A stretch of DNA of 64,000 bases from Maribacter spongiicola (lineage in GTDB: Bacteria; Bacteroidota; Bacteroidia; Flavobacteriales; Flavobacteriaceae), in the NCBI RefSeq assembly GCF_004364165.1, contig NZ_SOAY01000018.1, positions 1 to 64,000 of the forward strand, read 5' to 3'. The number at the start of each line of letters is the position of its first letter. Position 1 is the stretch's first letter. The notes below the pieces were generated by a model that was not told the DNA's origin, made no database searches, and saw only the letters and a list, made by a program, of their open reading frames with translations. The position numbers and the translations under genes are program-made. Positions 43,902 through 51,794 of the stretch are shown one piece after another.

Positions 43902-44801
43902 ATGAAAGAAAAGTTAATGGGTTTTGCGCGTTTGGCAAGACCCGCAAATTTGCCAACTGCAGCAGCAGATATTTTGGCGGGTATTGCTATAGCATTATAT
44001 CTAAAAAATATAGAGGCGCTTAAATTTTTAACAGATCAAAGCGGTGATGTACTTCTTTTGGTATTCTCGTCTGTTGCTTTATATGCCGGTGGAGTTGTTT
44101 TTAATGATGTATTCGATGCAGAATTAGATGCTATTGAAAGGCCGGAAAGAGCGATACCAAGCGGATTAGTGCCTAAGCGTGAGGCAATTTATTTCGGAAC
44201 TATATTAATGTTGATAGGCGTTACCTTGGCATTCAAGTGTAATATGCTTGCAGGGATAATATCCGTAGTCTTGACTATTGCTATTTTAACGTATGATGGG
44301 TATTTTAAGCAATTCGGTTTCGCAGGTCCTTTGAACATGGGTGTTTGCCGTGGTTTAAATCTTTTAATGGGAATGTCTGTTTTGGGCTTGCTCTCTCATT
44401 GGTACATAGCGCTAGTGCCTGTAGTTTATATTTTTGCCATTACATTAATAAGTAGGGGCGAAGTCCATGGAAATAATAAAAAACACATTGTGTGGGCAGG
44501 TATATTATATACAATAGTTATACTATCTATTACGTTAATTGTAATGCAACAGAAAGACAATGTGATAGTCTTATTGCCGTTCTTAATTTTATTCGGGTAT
44601 TTGATTTTTAAACCTTTATTAAAAGCCTATAAAGAAAACTCACCTAAGAATATAAGGAAGGCGGTAATGGGCGGTGTATTATCACTTGTTGTAATGAACG
44701 CTTGCTGGGTAGCCGGTTTTTCCAATTGGTATTTAGCATTAGCGGTTTTGTTGTTATTACCAGTATCAATGTTGTTATCAAAATTATTTGCTGTAACATA
44801 A
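43902..44801 (+). CDS. eboC: UbiA-type prenyltransferase EboC
   Basis: A 299-residue polytopic membrane protein of the UbiA superfamily with about eight or nine helices. The first Asp-rich motif, NDVFDAELD near residue 70, is intact and preceded by the N-terminal ARLARPANLPTAAADILAG. The second Asp-rich region, normally DxxxD before the sixth helix, appears degenerate here (ISRGEVHGNNKKH). It would transfer a prenyl group to an unknown acceptor in the cluster's pathway. It begins 1 nt after eboB and is followed by eboD after 6 nt. Confidence 0.92.
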   Translation: MKEKLMGFARLARPANLPTAAADILAGIAIALYLKNIEALKFLTDQSGDVLLLVFSSVALYAGGVVFNDVFDAELDAIERPERAIPSGLVPKREAIYFGTILMLIGVTLAFKCNMLAGIISVVLTIAILTYDGYFKQFGFAGPLNMGVCRGLNLLMGMSVLGLLSHWYIALVPVVYIFAITLISRGEVHGNNKKHIVWAGILYTIVILSITLIVMQQKDNVIVLLPFLILFGYLIFKPLLKAYKENSPKNIRKAVMGGVLSLVVMNACWVAGFSNWYLALAVLLLLPVSMLLSKLFAVT

Positions 44802-44807
44802 AATCAT

Positions 44808-45968
44808 ATGCAATTACAACCAATAAAACAGTCTTTTCAAGTGCAATACGATTATCAATTGTACTTTACCTCGGGACTATTTGCTTTAGAGAATCCGTTA
44901 TTCGAAAAATTAATTGCGGATTATAAGAGCTTTGAACCTGTCAAAATTTTGTTTGTGTTGGATGACGGAGTTAAAAATCATCATCCTGCATTAATAAATG
45001 AGATTGAAGCTTATTGTAAAAAAAATCAGCAAACTATAAAGTATACCAATACCTTGGTATTACCAGGTGGCGAGCAAGTTAAAAATAGCGATACAGCTAT
45101 TGAGTCTGTTTTAAAAGGAGTCAATGAAAACAAAATTTGTCGTCATTCATTTGTAGTTGTTATAGGTGGTGGTGCGGTAATTGATATGGTCGGTTATGCA
45201 GCTGCAATTGCACACAGAGGTGTTAAGTTGATACGAATACCTACTACAGTATTATCTCAGAACGACTCTGCAGTAGGGGTAAAGAACAGTGTAAACGCTT
45301 TTAAAAAGAAAAATTTTTTAGGAACATTTGCTCCCCCTTTCGCAATTATCAACGACAGTAATTTTCTAGAAACTTTAGAGCAACGCGATTGGATTTCCGG
45401 TATTTCTGAAGCCATAAAAGTTGCTTTAATTAAAGATAAAACCTTTTTTAAATATATAGCAGATAATGCAGCAGCTTTGAAAAATAGAGAAATGGAACCC
45501 ATGCAATATGTAATTTATAAATGTGCAGAAATGCATATGCATCATATTGCGCAAGGTGGTGATCCTTTTGAATCAGGTTCATCAAGACCTTTAGATTTCG
45601 GACATTGGGCAGCCCACAAAATGGAATTCATGACTAATTATGAATTGCGACACGGTGAGGCAGTAGCAAAAGGTATTGCGCTAGATGTGACTTATGCTCA
45701 ATTAACCGGTTTAATTTCAGAGGGAGATTTACAGCATATTTTAGACGTTATGATTGCTATCGGTTTTGATCTTTCTCTTCCGGTAGAAAGCAGTGTAGAA
45801 ATTCAGTCTTTGTTAGATGGTATAGAAGAGTTTAGAGAGCATTTAGGGGGTCAGTTGACAATTACCCTAATTTCTGATTTAGGCGTTAAGCATGACGTTC
45901 ATACTATCGATATGGAGTTAATGTCACAAGCAATTACAAAGTTGAACCATCAATTCGCTTTAAATTAA
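44808..45968 (+). CDS. eboD: 3-dehydroquinate synthase-like sugar phosphate cyclase EboD
   Basis: A 386-residue member of the dehydroquinate-synthase superfamily of sugar phosphate cyclases, at the EboD position. It shows the NAD-binding VVVIGGGAVIDMVGYAAA and IPTTVLSQNDSAVGVKN. The metal ligands are Glu in SGISEAIKVALIKD, His in FGHWAAHKMEF and His in RHGEAVAKG. Literature on the cluster assigns EboD to the 2-epi-5-epi-valiolone synthase-like group, but I cannot confirm its substrate by eye. The product is likely a cyclitol building block. It is not needed for the shikimate pathway in this reading. Confidence 0.9.
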   Translation: MQLQPIKQSFQVQYDYQLYFTSGLFALENPLFEKLIADYKSFEPVKILFVLDDGVKNHHPALINEIEAYCKKNQQTIKYTNTLVLPGGEQVKNSDTAIESVLKGVNENKICRHSFVVVIGGGAVIDMVGYAAAIAHRGVKLIRIPTTVLSQNDSAVGVKNSVNAFKKKNFLGTFAPPFAIINDSNFLETLEQRDWISGISEAIKVALIKDKTFFKYIADNAAALKNREMEPMQYVIYKCAEMHMHHIAQGGDPFESGSSRPLDFGHWAAHKMEFMTNYELRHGEAVAKGIALDVTYAQLTGLISEGDLQHILDVMIAIGFDLSLPVESSVEIQSLLDGIEEFREHLGGQLTITLISDLGVKHDVHTIDMELMSQAITKLNHQFALN

Positions 45969-45973
45969 GTTCA

Positions 45974-47167
45974 ATGCAGCTAAAAGAAAACCTTCATTTA
46001 ACCTATTGTACAAATATTCATCCTGGTCAAGATTGGAAAAGTACTTTCGAGAGTATAAAAAAACATGTGCCGGGAATAAAACAAGAAGTTTCAAAAGAAC
46101 AACCATTTGGTCTGGGATTGCGATTATCTAATAAAGCAAGTGAAGAACTTGATTTGGAAGATAATATGTCCGATTTTAAAAAATGGCTAGATTCCAACAA
46201 TCTATATGTTTTCACCATGAACGGATTCCCTTATGGTAATTTTCATGATGAACGTATAAAAGATAAGGTGCATGCTCCTGATTGGACTACCGATGATCGA
46301 TTAAAATATACAAAACGATTGTTTCGTCAATTATCCGAATTAATTCCGGTGGGAATGAATGGCGGAATTTCGACTTCTCCGATCACCTATAAATATTGGC
46401 ATAAGACAGAAGGTGAAATAAAGGATGCATTTGAGGTTGGTGCTAAAAATATGCTAGAGGTTGCCAAACAATTGTTTGAAATTGAGCAAGCTACAGGAAC
46501 CTATTTGCATTTAGATATAGAACCAGAGCCAGACGGGTTATTAGAAAATAGCGATGAGGTTTTGCTTTTTTATTCCGATTATTTAATGCCTTTAGGAATT
46601 ACTTATTTTGAGCAAGAATCAGGTTTGAGTCCGGATGCAGCAGAAGCTTTAATTAAAAAGTACATTACGGTTTGTTATGATGTTTGCCATTTTGCATTGG
46701 CTTATGAAGAACCTACAGATACCTTTGCTAAGTTTAAAAAGGAAAATATACGAGTAGGAAAAATTCAAGTAAGTGCCGCGTTAAAAATTCTTTTTGGTGG
46801 TGGCAATGATGAGGTTATTTGGGAACAATTGTCTCAATTCAATGAGCCAACCTATTTGCATCAAGTAACCGAAAAGGTGAATGGCAAAGTAAAAACCTAT
46901 AGCGATTTACCTTTGGTTCTGGAAGGGGAAAGAAATCATAAAGAACTACGTGCGCATTATCACGTTCCTATTTTCTTGGAAAAATATGGGCAACTGTTCT
47001 CTACGCAAGATCATATTTTAAAAACGATGGATTATATTAAATCTAATCCAGTATCAGAACATTTGGAAATTGAAACCTATACTTGGGATGTACTTCCTTC
47101 AGATTTAAAACAAGATTTGTCAGTATCTATAATTAGAGAAATAGAGTGGTTTAAATCACACATGTAA
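45974..47167 (+). CDS. eboE: TIM-barrel protein EboE
   Basis: A 397-residue soluble protein with a xylose-isomerase-like TIM-barrel layout. Helix-strand units include LHLTYCTNIHPGQDWKSTFE at the start, then YVFTMNGFPYGNF, TYLHLDIEPEPDGLLEN, VCYDVCHFALAY and IRVGKIQVSAAL. Conserved Glu, Asp and His in IEPEPD and DVCHFA would fit metal binding. The family name is 'metabolite traffic protein EboE', but its reaction is unknown. It starts 5 nt after eboD and ends 1 nt before eboF. Confidence 0.9.
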   Translation: MQLKENLHLTYCTNIHPGQDWKSTFESIKKHVPGIKQEVSKEQPFGLGLRLSNKASEELDLEDNMSDFKKWLDSNNLYVFTMNGFPYGNFHDERIKDKVHAPDWTTDDRLKYTKRLFRQLSELIPVGMNGGISTSPITYKYWHKTEGEIKDAFEVGAKNMLEVAKQLFEIEQATGTYLHLDIEPEPDGLLENSDEVLLFYSDYLMPLGITYFEQESGLSPDAAEALIKKYITVCYDVCHFALAYEEPTDTFAKFKKENIRVGKIQVSAALKILFGGGNDEVIWEQLSQFNEPTYLHQVTEKVNGKVKTYSDLPLVLEGERNHKELRAHYHVPIFLEKYGQLFSTQDHILKTMDYIKSNPVSEHLEIETYTWDVLPSDLKQDLSVSIIREIEWFKSHM

Positions 47168-47168
47168 T

Positions 47169-48542
47169 ATGAAAAAAACGGTAGTCATAAATGTAGTTGG
47201 TTTAACAAAGCGATTGATAGGTGAGCATACTCCGTTTATAAAATCATTTTTAGAAAAAGGTCAAACATCATACATAGAACCTGTTTTGCCAGGTGTAACC
47301 TGTGCCGTGCAATCTACCTATGTAACAGGGAAATGGCCGTCAGAGCATGGTATTGTTGGTAATGGCTGGTATTTTAAAGATGAATGCGAAGTCAAGTTCT
47401 GGCGACAATCAAATAAACTGGTAGAGCAACCAAAAATATGGGATGATTTAAAAGAGCAACATCCTAATTTTACTTGTGCCAATCATTTTTGGTGGTATAA
47501 TATGTACAGCAATGTAGATTATAGCCTTACGCCAAGACCTAATTATTTAGCAGACGGAAGAAAAATTCCAGATGTATATTCTTTTCCGGCTGAGTTGCGA
47601 GACGATATGCAAAAAGCATTAGGTACTTTTCCGTTATTTGAGTTTTGGGGACCTAAAACAACTATCAATTCTTCTAAATGGATAGCTGATGCCGCTTTAT
47701 TGACGGATAAAAAACACAATCCAGATTTAACCTTTATTTACCTTCCGCATTTAGATTATAATCTGCAGCGATATGGTCTAGATTTCAAGGTGATTTCAAA
47801 AGACCTAAATGAAATTGATGCTGTAGTAGAAGAATTGGTACAACACTATGAAGCGTTAGAAACTAGAGTAATACTGCTTTCTGAATACGGAATTACAAAT
47901 GTAAATAGACCAATTCATCTCAATCGTGTATTAAGAAAAGAGGGAATGCTGGCCATTCGTGAAGAGCGAGGTTTAGAACTTTTAGATGCAGGTGCTAGTG
48001 ATGTGTTTGCAGTTGCAGACCACCAAATTGCGCATGTGTATTGCAAGAATGAGCAGAATATTGAACGTGTTGCAGCCTTGATAAAAACTGTAGAAGGAGT
48101 CGAGAAAGTACTTTATGGGGATGATTTGAAAACGTATCATATGGATCATGAACGTTGTGGTGATATTGTAGTAGTAGCTGATAAAGATTCTTGGTTTACT
48201 TATTACTTCTGGCTAGATGATGCAAAGGCACCAGATTATGCAAGAATGGTAGATATTCATAAAAAGCCAGGTTATGATCCGGTTGAAATGTTGACAGATC
48301 CAAAAGATAAATTGGTAATGGCAAAAGTAGTGGGTAAGCTACTTAAGAAAAAAATGGGTTTTAGAACGGTCATGAATATTATACCAATTGATGCTACTTT
48401 GATAAAAGGTTCTCACGGTCGTTTAACAGAAGATGAGGAAGATTTTCCAATCTTTATAAGTAATCATGTAACTGGTGATAACGATCAGAGAATTAGTGCA
48501 GTACAAGTGCGTGATCTTATTGAAGATCACCTATTAAACTAA
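47169..48542 (+). CDS. eboF: Alkaline phosphatase-superfamily protein EboF
   Basis: A 457-residue protein of the nucleotide pyrophosphatase/phosphodiesterase branch of the alkaline phosphatase superfamily. The nucleophile Thr is in PGVTCAVQSTYVTG near residue 45. Later metal-binding blocks are LPHLDYNLQRYG, LSEYGITNVNRPIHLNR and IKGSHGRLTEDEED. There is no signal peptide, so it acts in the cytoplasm. It is the last canonical gene of the ebo cluster and would cleave a phosphate or phosphodiester in the pathway. The next gene starts 6 nt on. Confidence 0.9.
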   Translation: MKKTVVINVVGLTKRLIGEHTPFIKSFLEKGQTSYIEPVLPGVTCAVQSTYVTGKWPSEHGIVGNGWYFKDECEVKFWRQSNKLVEQPKIWDDLKEQHPNFTCANHFWWYNMYSNVDYSLTPRPNYLADGRKIPDVYSFPAELRDDMQKALGTFPLFEFWGPKTTINSSKWIADAALLTDKKHNPDLTFIYLPHLDYNLQRYGLDFKVISKDLNEIDAVVEELVQHYEALETRVILLSEYGITNVNRPIHLNRVLRKEGMLAIREERGLELLDAGASDVFAVADHQIAHVYCKNEQNIERVAALIKTVEGVEKVLYGDDLKTYHMDHERCGDIVVVADKDSWFTYYFWLDDAKAPDYARMVDIHKKPGYDPVEMLTDPKDKLVMAKVVGKLLKKKMGFRTVMNIIPIDATLIKGSHGRLTEDEEDFPIFISNHVTGDNDQRISAVQVRDLIEDHLLN

Positions 48543-48548
48543 ATTTAA

Positions 48549-48896
48549 ATGAATCTATTATTTAAGATATTAGGCTATATTTTTGCATTATTATTTACTG
48601 TGGGTGCAGTCTTGCAGTACAATGATCCAGACTCGTTACATTGGATTGTCATTTACGGTGTTGCTGCTTTAATATCTCTATTATTCGCGTTAAATAAGAT
48701 AGGGTCTATTGTGCCGTTGGTTTTAGGAGTGCTTTCGTTTATTGGCTTTGTATATCTATATCCTTCAGATTTTCAAGGATTCGATTTAAATGATGGAGAC
48801 ATTGTTACCGTAGAATTAGGTAGGGAAGCTTTCGGACTTCTAATAATTTCAATAGTGCTATTGGTGTTTGCTTTTCGGAGCAAGAAAAAGTTATAA
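48549..48896 (+). CDS. TMEM220-like small membrane protein, linked to ebo cluster
   Basis: A 115-residue membrane protein with four predicted helices (residues 5-20, 28-47, 52-70, 90-110). The early motif VGAVLQYNDPDSLHWIVIYG is characteristic of the transmembrane 220 family. Its function is unknown. Its start is 6 nt after eboF, and no promoter or terminator intervenes, so it is co-transcribed with the cluster. It ends tail-to-tail with dnaX, the two stop codons lying in the palindrome TTATAA. Confidence 0.85.
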   Translation: MNLLFKILGYIFALLFTVGAVLQYNDPDSLHWIVIYGVAALISLLFALNKIGSIVPLVLGVLSFIGFVYLYPSDFQGFDLNDGDIVTVELGREAFGLLIISIVLLVFAFRSKKKL

Positions 48897-50741
48897 GAAT
48901 AAATCGAATTCCTGTCTCAATAAATCAATAACGGGATTCTTCTCTCTTAATTTCTCGTATTTCTCTTCAGGCGTAAATGCAAATTTGGTTGATGTAGTTT
49001 CATTTACCGTGATATTTAAATGAACAAAGTGGTTGTTCAATTTAGCACGTAAATACTCCATCAATTCGAACTGTTCGCGCTCGATTTCCTTTTTCATTGT
49101 ACCGTTAGGAAGCTCTAAATGAATAGCAAAGCCTTCTTTCAATTTAGGAATATCTGAATGTAGGTTAGAAGCTAGGATTTTTTGACCCTTCTTATCTATA
49201 ATTTCTATAAAATCTGCCCAATGTTTACGAAGTTCTTCTTCTGTAAATGGTTCTTTAGGTAAGTTGTTTTCATCAATAACAACCTCAATCTTGTTCAGTT
49301 CGTGCTGTTTCTTTGCATTTAAGCTAGAAATTGAAAGTCCGGAAACCCTTTTAGTAGGGCGATTTATAATCGGCTTTTTAACACCAGTACTAGCTTCTGA
49401 TGTGGTTGACTTTTCTGTATTTTGTTGAGGTTCTTTGGTTTTTACCGGTATAACTGGAGTATTTGCTTGTGTTTGGGCTTGTTTAGATTCAATTGCAGTT
49501 TCTGTAATTTTATTACCGGTAACTGTCTGTTTTGGGGCTTCTGTATTTGTTACTGCCTGTTGATTTCCAATTACAGTTTTAGTCTCAGATCGCTTTTTTG
49601 GTGCTTGATTATAAAACGCTGAAGGAGCAATGAAATCAATAGTCTTATTGTTAAGAGCTACGGATTCAGGATTTTTTTTTTCTCCATCAAAATTGATAGA
49701 GGCAAGTTTCATAAGCGTTAATTCAACAAGTAAGCGTTGATTTTTACTTGTTTTATATTTTAAATCGCAGTCGTTTGAAATTTCCAGGCCTTGTAATAAA
49801 AAGGAGGGAGCGGTCTTTTTACTTTGATCTCTATATAATTGTTGGGCTGCTTCGCCAACTTCTAGTAAGTTAATCGTATCAGGATGCTGGCATACCATTA
49901 AATCTCTAAAATGAGAAGCTAATCCAGATATAAAGTGGTGTCCGTCAAAACCAAGTGATAGGGTTTTGTTGAACAACAATAATAACCCTGGTATGTTATG
50001 TTCTAATATTAAGTCTGTGGCCTCAAAATAAGTATCGTAGTCTAAGACATTTAAATTTTCGGTAACCGCTTTACGTGTAAGCTCAGAACCTGAAAAACTA
50101 ACAACTCTATCAAAAATAGATAAGGCATCTCGCATGGCGCCATCTGCCTTTTGGGCAATGATGTGCAATGCATCTTCTTCAGCATTTATGCCTTGGTTTT
50201 CAGCAATATACTTTAAATATTCAGCAGCATCTTTAACCGTAATCCTTTTGAAATCAAAAATTTGACATCTAGATAGAATTGTTGGTATAATCTTATGCTT
50301 CTCTGTAGTCGCTAATATGAAAATCGCATGCTTTGGTGGCTCTTCTAACGTTTTTAGAAATGCGTTGAAAGCAGACTGAGACAACATATGTACCTCATCA
50401 ATAATATATACTTTGTATTTACCAACCTGTGGTGGTATACGAACTTGATCAATTAGATTACGAATATCATCGACCGAGTTGTTAGAAGCGGCATCAAGCT
50501 CAAAAATATTGAAAGCGAAATCTTCGTCTTCTTGTTCGGTGCCATCGGAATTTATCTGTTTTGCCAAAATACGGGCGCAGGTAGTTTTACCAACACCTCT
50601 TGGTCCGCAGAATAATAAAGCTTGTGCAAGGTGATTTTGGTCTATTGCATTTTGTAACGTATTGGTTATAGACTGCTGACCCACAACATCTTTAAATGTC
50701 TGGGGTCTATATTTTCTGGCCGATACAATAAATGGTTCCAA
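48891..50741 (-). CDS. dnaX: DNA polymerase III subunits gamma/tau
   Basis: DnaX is the clamp-loader ATPase of the replicase. The 616-residue protein shows FIVSARKYRPQTFKDVVGQQ, Walker A GPRGVGKTT, Walker B YIIDEVHMLS, and sensor LATTEKHKIIPTILSRCQIF. The four zinc-binding cysteines usually found between Walker A and ELDAASN are absent; an acidic loop replaces them, as in other Bacteroidota DnaX as I recall them. A long low-complexity T/K/Q linker (about residues 370-470) precedes the C-terminal tau-like domain. I see no obvious frameshift slippery site, so only full-length tau may be made. Confidence 0.95.
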   Translation of the reverse strand: MEPFIVSARKYRPQTFKDVVGQQSITNTLQNAIDQNHLAQALLFCGPRGVGKTTCARILAKQINSDGTEQEDEDFAFNIFELDAASNNSVDDIRNLIDQVRIPPQVGKYKVYIIDEVHMLSQSAFNAFLKTLEEPPKHAIFILATTEKHKIIPTILSRCQIFDFKRITVKDAAEYLKYIAENQGINAEEDALHIIAQKADGAMRDALSIFDRVVSFSGSELTRKAVTENLNVLDYDTYFEATDLILEHNIPGLLLLFNKTLSLGFDGHHFISGLASHFRDLMVCQHPDTINLLEVGEAAQQLYRDQSKKTAPSFLLQGLEISNDCDLKYKTSKNQRLLVELTLMKLASINFDGEKKNPESVALNNKTIDFIAPSAFYNQAPKKRSETKTVIGNQQAVTNTEAPKQTVTGNKITETAIESKQAQTQANTPVIPVKTKEPQQNTEKSTTSEASTGVKKPIINRPTKRVSGLSISSLNAKKQHELNKIEVVIDENNLPKEPFTEEELRKHWADFIEIIDKKGQKILASNLHSDIPKLKEGFAIHLELPNGTMKKEIEREQFELMEYLRAKLNNHFVHLNITVNETTSTKFAFTPEEKYEKLREKNPVIDLLRQEFDLFL

Positions 50742-50766
50742 AATACTATCTCTGATTAAACTTATA

Positions 50767-50774
50767 CAAATATA
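50767..50774 (-). promoter_or_regulatory. -7 box of dnaX
   Basis: On the minus strand this reads TATATTTG, matching TAnnTTTG, 25 nt before the dnaX ATG. No clear -33 TTG. Confidence 0.4.
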
Positions 50775-50839
50775 AATATAGCCTTTAATTCTAACGAGAA
50801 TTAAGAAAAGAGATCATCCTTAGTTATCAACAATTGCAG

Positions 50840-50847
50840 TACATTTG
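50840..50847 (+). promoter_or_regulatory. -7 box of rnpB
   Basis: TACATTTG matches TAnnTTTG. The 5' end of RNase P RNA, set by pairing of its terminal stem, is 6 nt after this box. That is an internal calibration of promoter-to-start distance for this genome. Confidence 0.65.
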
Positions 50848-50852
50848 CGCTT

Positions 50853-51157
50853 AGCAGGCCACCTTATCGCTGCCAATAAATTGGGAGAGGAAAGTCTGGA
50901 CACCATAGTGCAGTATAGCGGGTAACGCCCGTCCGCAGAGATGTGAGGACAAGTGCAACAGAAAGCAAGTACAGTTCGGCTGTAGTGAAACCAGGTAAAC
51001 TCTATACGGTGAAACGTCATGTAAATCGGTGTTTGAGGGCTGCACGCCCAAGCCGAAGGGTAGGCGGTTCGAGCTCTGGGGTAACCCTTTGCCTAGATAA
51101 ATGATAAGGAATTCTGATTTTTCAGAATACAGAATCCGGCTTATGGCCTGCTTTTTT
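50853..51157 (+). ncRNA. rnpB: RNase P RNA, bacterial type A
   Basis: This is the catalytic RNA of RNase P, which cuts 5' leaders from tRNA precursors. The terminal stem P1 pairs AGCAGGCCA (50853-50861) with TGGCCTGCT (51144-51152). Universal blocks are present: GAGGAAAGTCTGGACACC near 50887, ACAGAAA at 50959, the P15-like GGTAACCC region, GATAAATGAT near 51097 and ACAGAATCCGGCTTA at 51129-51143. The total of about 300 nt is compact for type A, which is usually 350-400. The P1 arm plus the T run at 51152-51157 can serve as terminator. Confidence 0.95.
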
Positions 51158-51196
51158 AAATATTAATATAAACCAAGATTAAAGACACGGAATTAA

Positions 51197-51215
51197 TTCT
51201 GAGCGTAGTCGAAAG
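51197..51215. repeat. Copy of a short sequence common in Flavobacteriia genomes
   Basis: TTCTGAGCGTAGTCGAAAG resembles TTCTGAGCGNAGTCGAAG, a short interspersed sequence I recall as frequent in intergenic DNA of this group. Only one copy is present here, between rnpB and rsmD. Identification rests on memory, not on repetition in this window. Confidence 0.4.
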
Positions 51216-51257
51216 TTTTTTTGCATTGTTAAATGCTAAATCAATATTTTTTGAATA

Positions 51258-51794
51258 TTATTTCTCAAAGAAACTAAAAACACTACCGCCGTATTTTCTA
51301 GAGTTTTTATAATGAGGAAACTCGGCTAGGCTAGTACGGTTAGAATGTTCAATAATTAGAACTCCGTCTTCTAATAGAATTTCATTTTCAAAAATTAATT
51401 CTGGCAATTTTTCGAAATCAGTTAGCTCCATATCGTAAAATGGATCAGCAAAAATGATATCAAATTTTTCTGTATTTCGTTGTAGAAAGCTAAAAACATC
51501 ACTTTTTAATGTACGAATATTCATGTCTAACATTTCAACTGTTTTGTCTATGAATTCTATGCATCCAGCGTCTGCATCTATAGCTAGAACATCATCAACA
51601 CCTCTAGAAGAGAATTCGTAACTTATATTACCGGTACCGGCAAAAAGGTCAAGAACTTTAAGGTCAGGAAAATAGTAGCTATTATTTAAAATATTAAACA
51701 GACTCTCTTTGGCCATATCTTTTGTAGGCCTTACAGGTAGTTTTTTTGGAGCCATTAAATGACGTCCTTTATGTTTTCCTGATATTATTCGCAT
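51258..51794 (-). CDS. rsmD: 16S rRNA (guanine-966-N2)-methyltransferase
   Basis: RsmD methylates G966 of 16S rRNA. The 178-residue protein starts MRIISGKHKGRHLMAP and continues with RPTKDMAKESLFNIL, the family's opening blocks. The SAM-binding motif is VLDLFAGTGNISYEF near residue 45. The catalytic motif is ADPFYDM, a DPPY variant, near residue 115. It overlaps the DUF3822 stop codon by one base (TAATG), so the pair is co-translated. Confidence 0.95.
   Translation of the reverse strand: MRIISGKHKGRHLMAPKKLPVRPTKDMAKESLFNILNNSYYFPDLKVLDLFAGTGNISYEFSSRGVDDVLAIDADAGCIEFIDKTVEMLDMNIRTLKSDVFSFLQRNTEKFDIIFADPFYDMELTDFEKLPELIFENEILLEDGVLIIEHSNRTSLAEFPHYKNSRKYGGSVFSFFEK

Noticed and set aside
44808..45968. 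Shikimate-pathway aroB
   Set aside because: The fold is the same superfamily, but the gene lies inside the ebo cluster and its sequence blocks fit the EboD position better.
49380..49570. Low-complexity stretch as an inserted repeat element
   Set aside because: It encodes the T/K/Q-rich linker of DnaX in frame, which is common in tau proteins.
48891..50741. Programmed frameshift in dnaX making a gamma form
   Set aside because: I found no A-rich slippery heptamer with a following hairpin in the linker region.
50820..51051. Two 66-codon minus-strand frames over 50820-51051
   Set aside because: They lie across the RNase P RNA gene and match no protein family.
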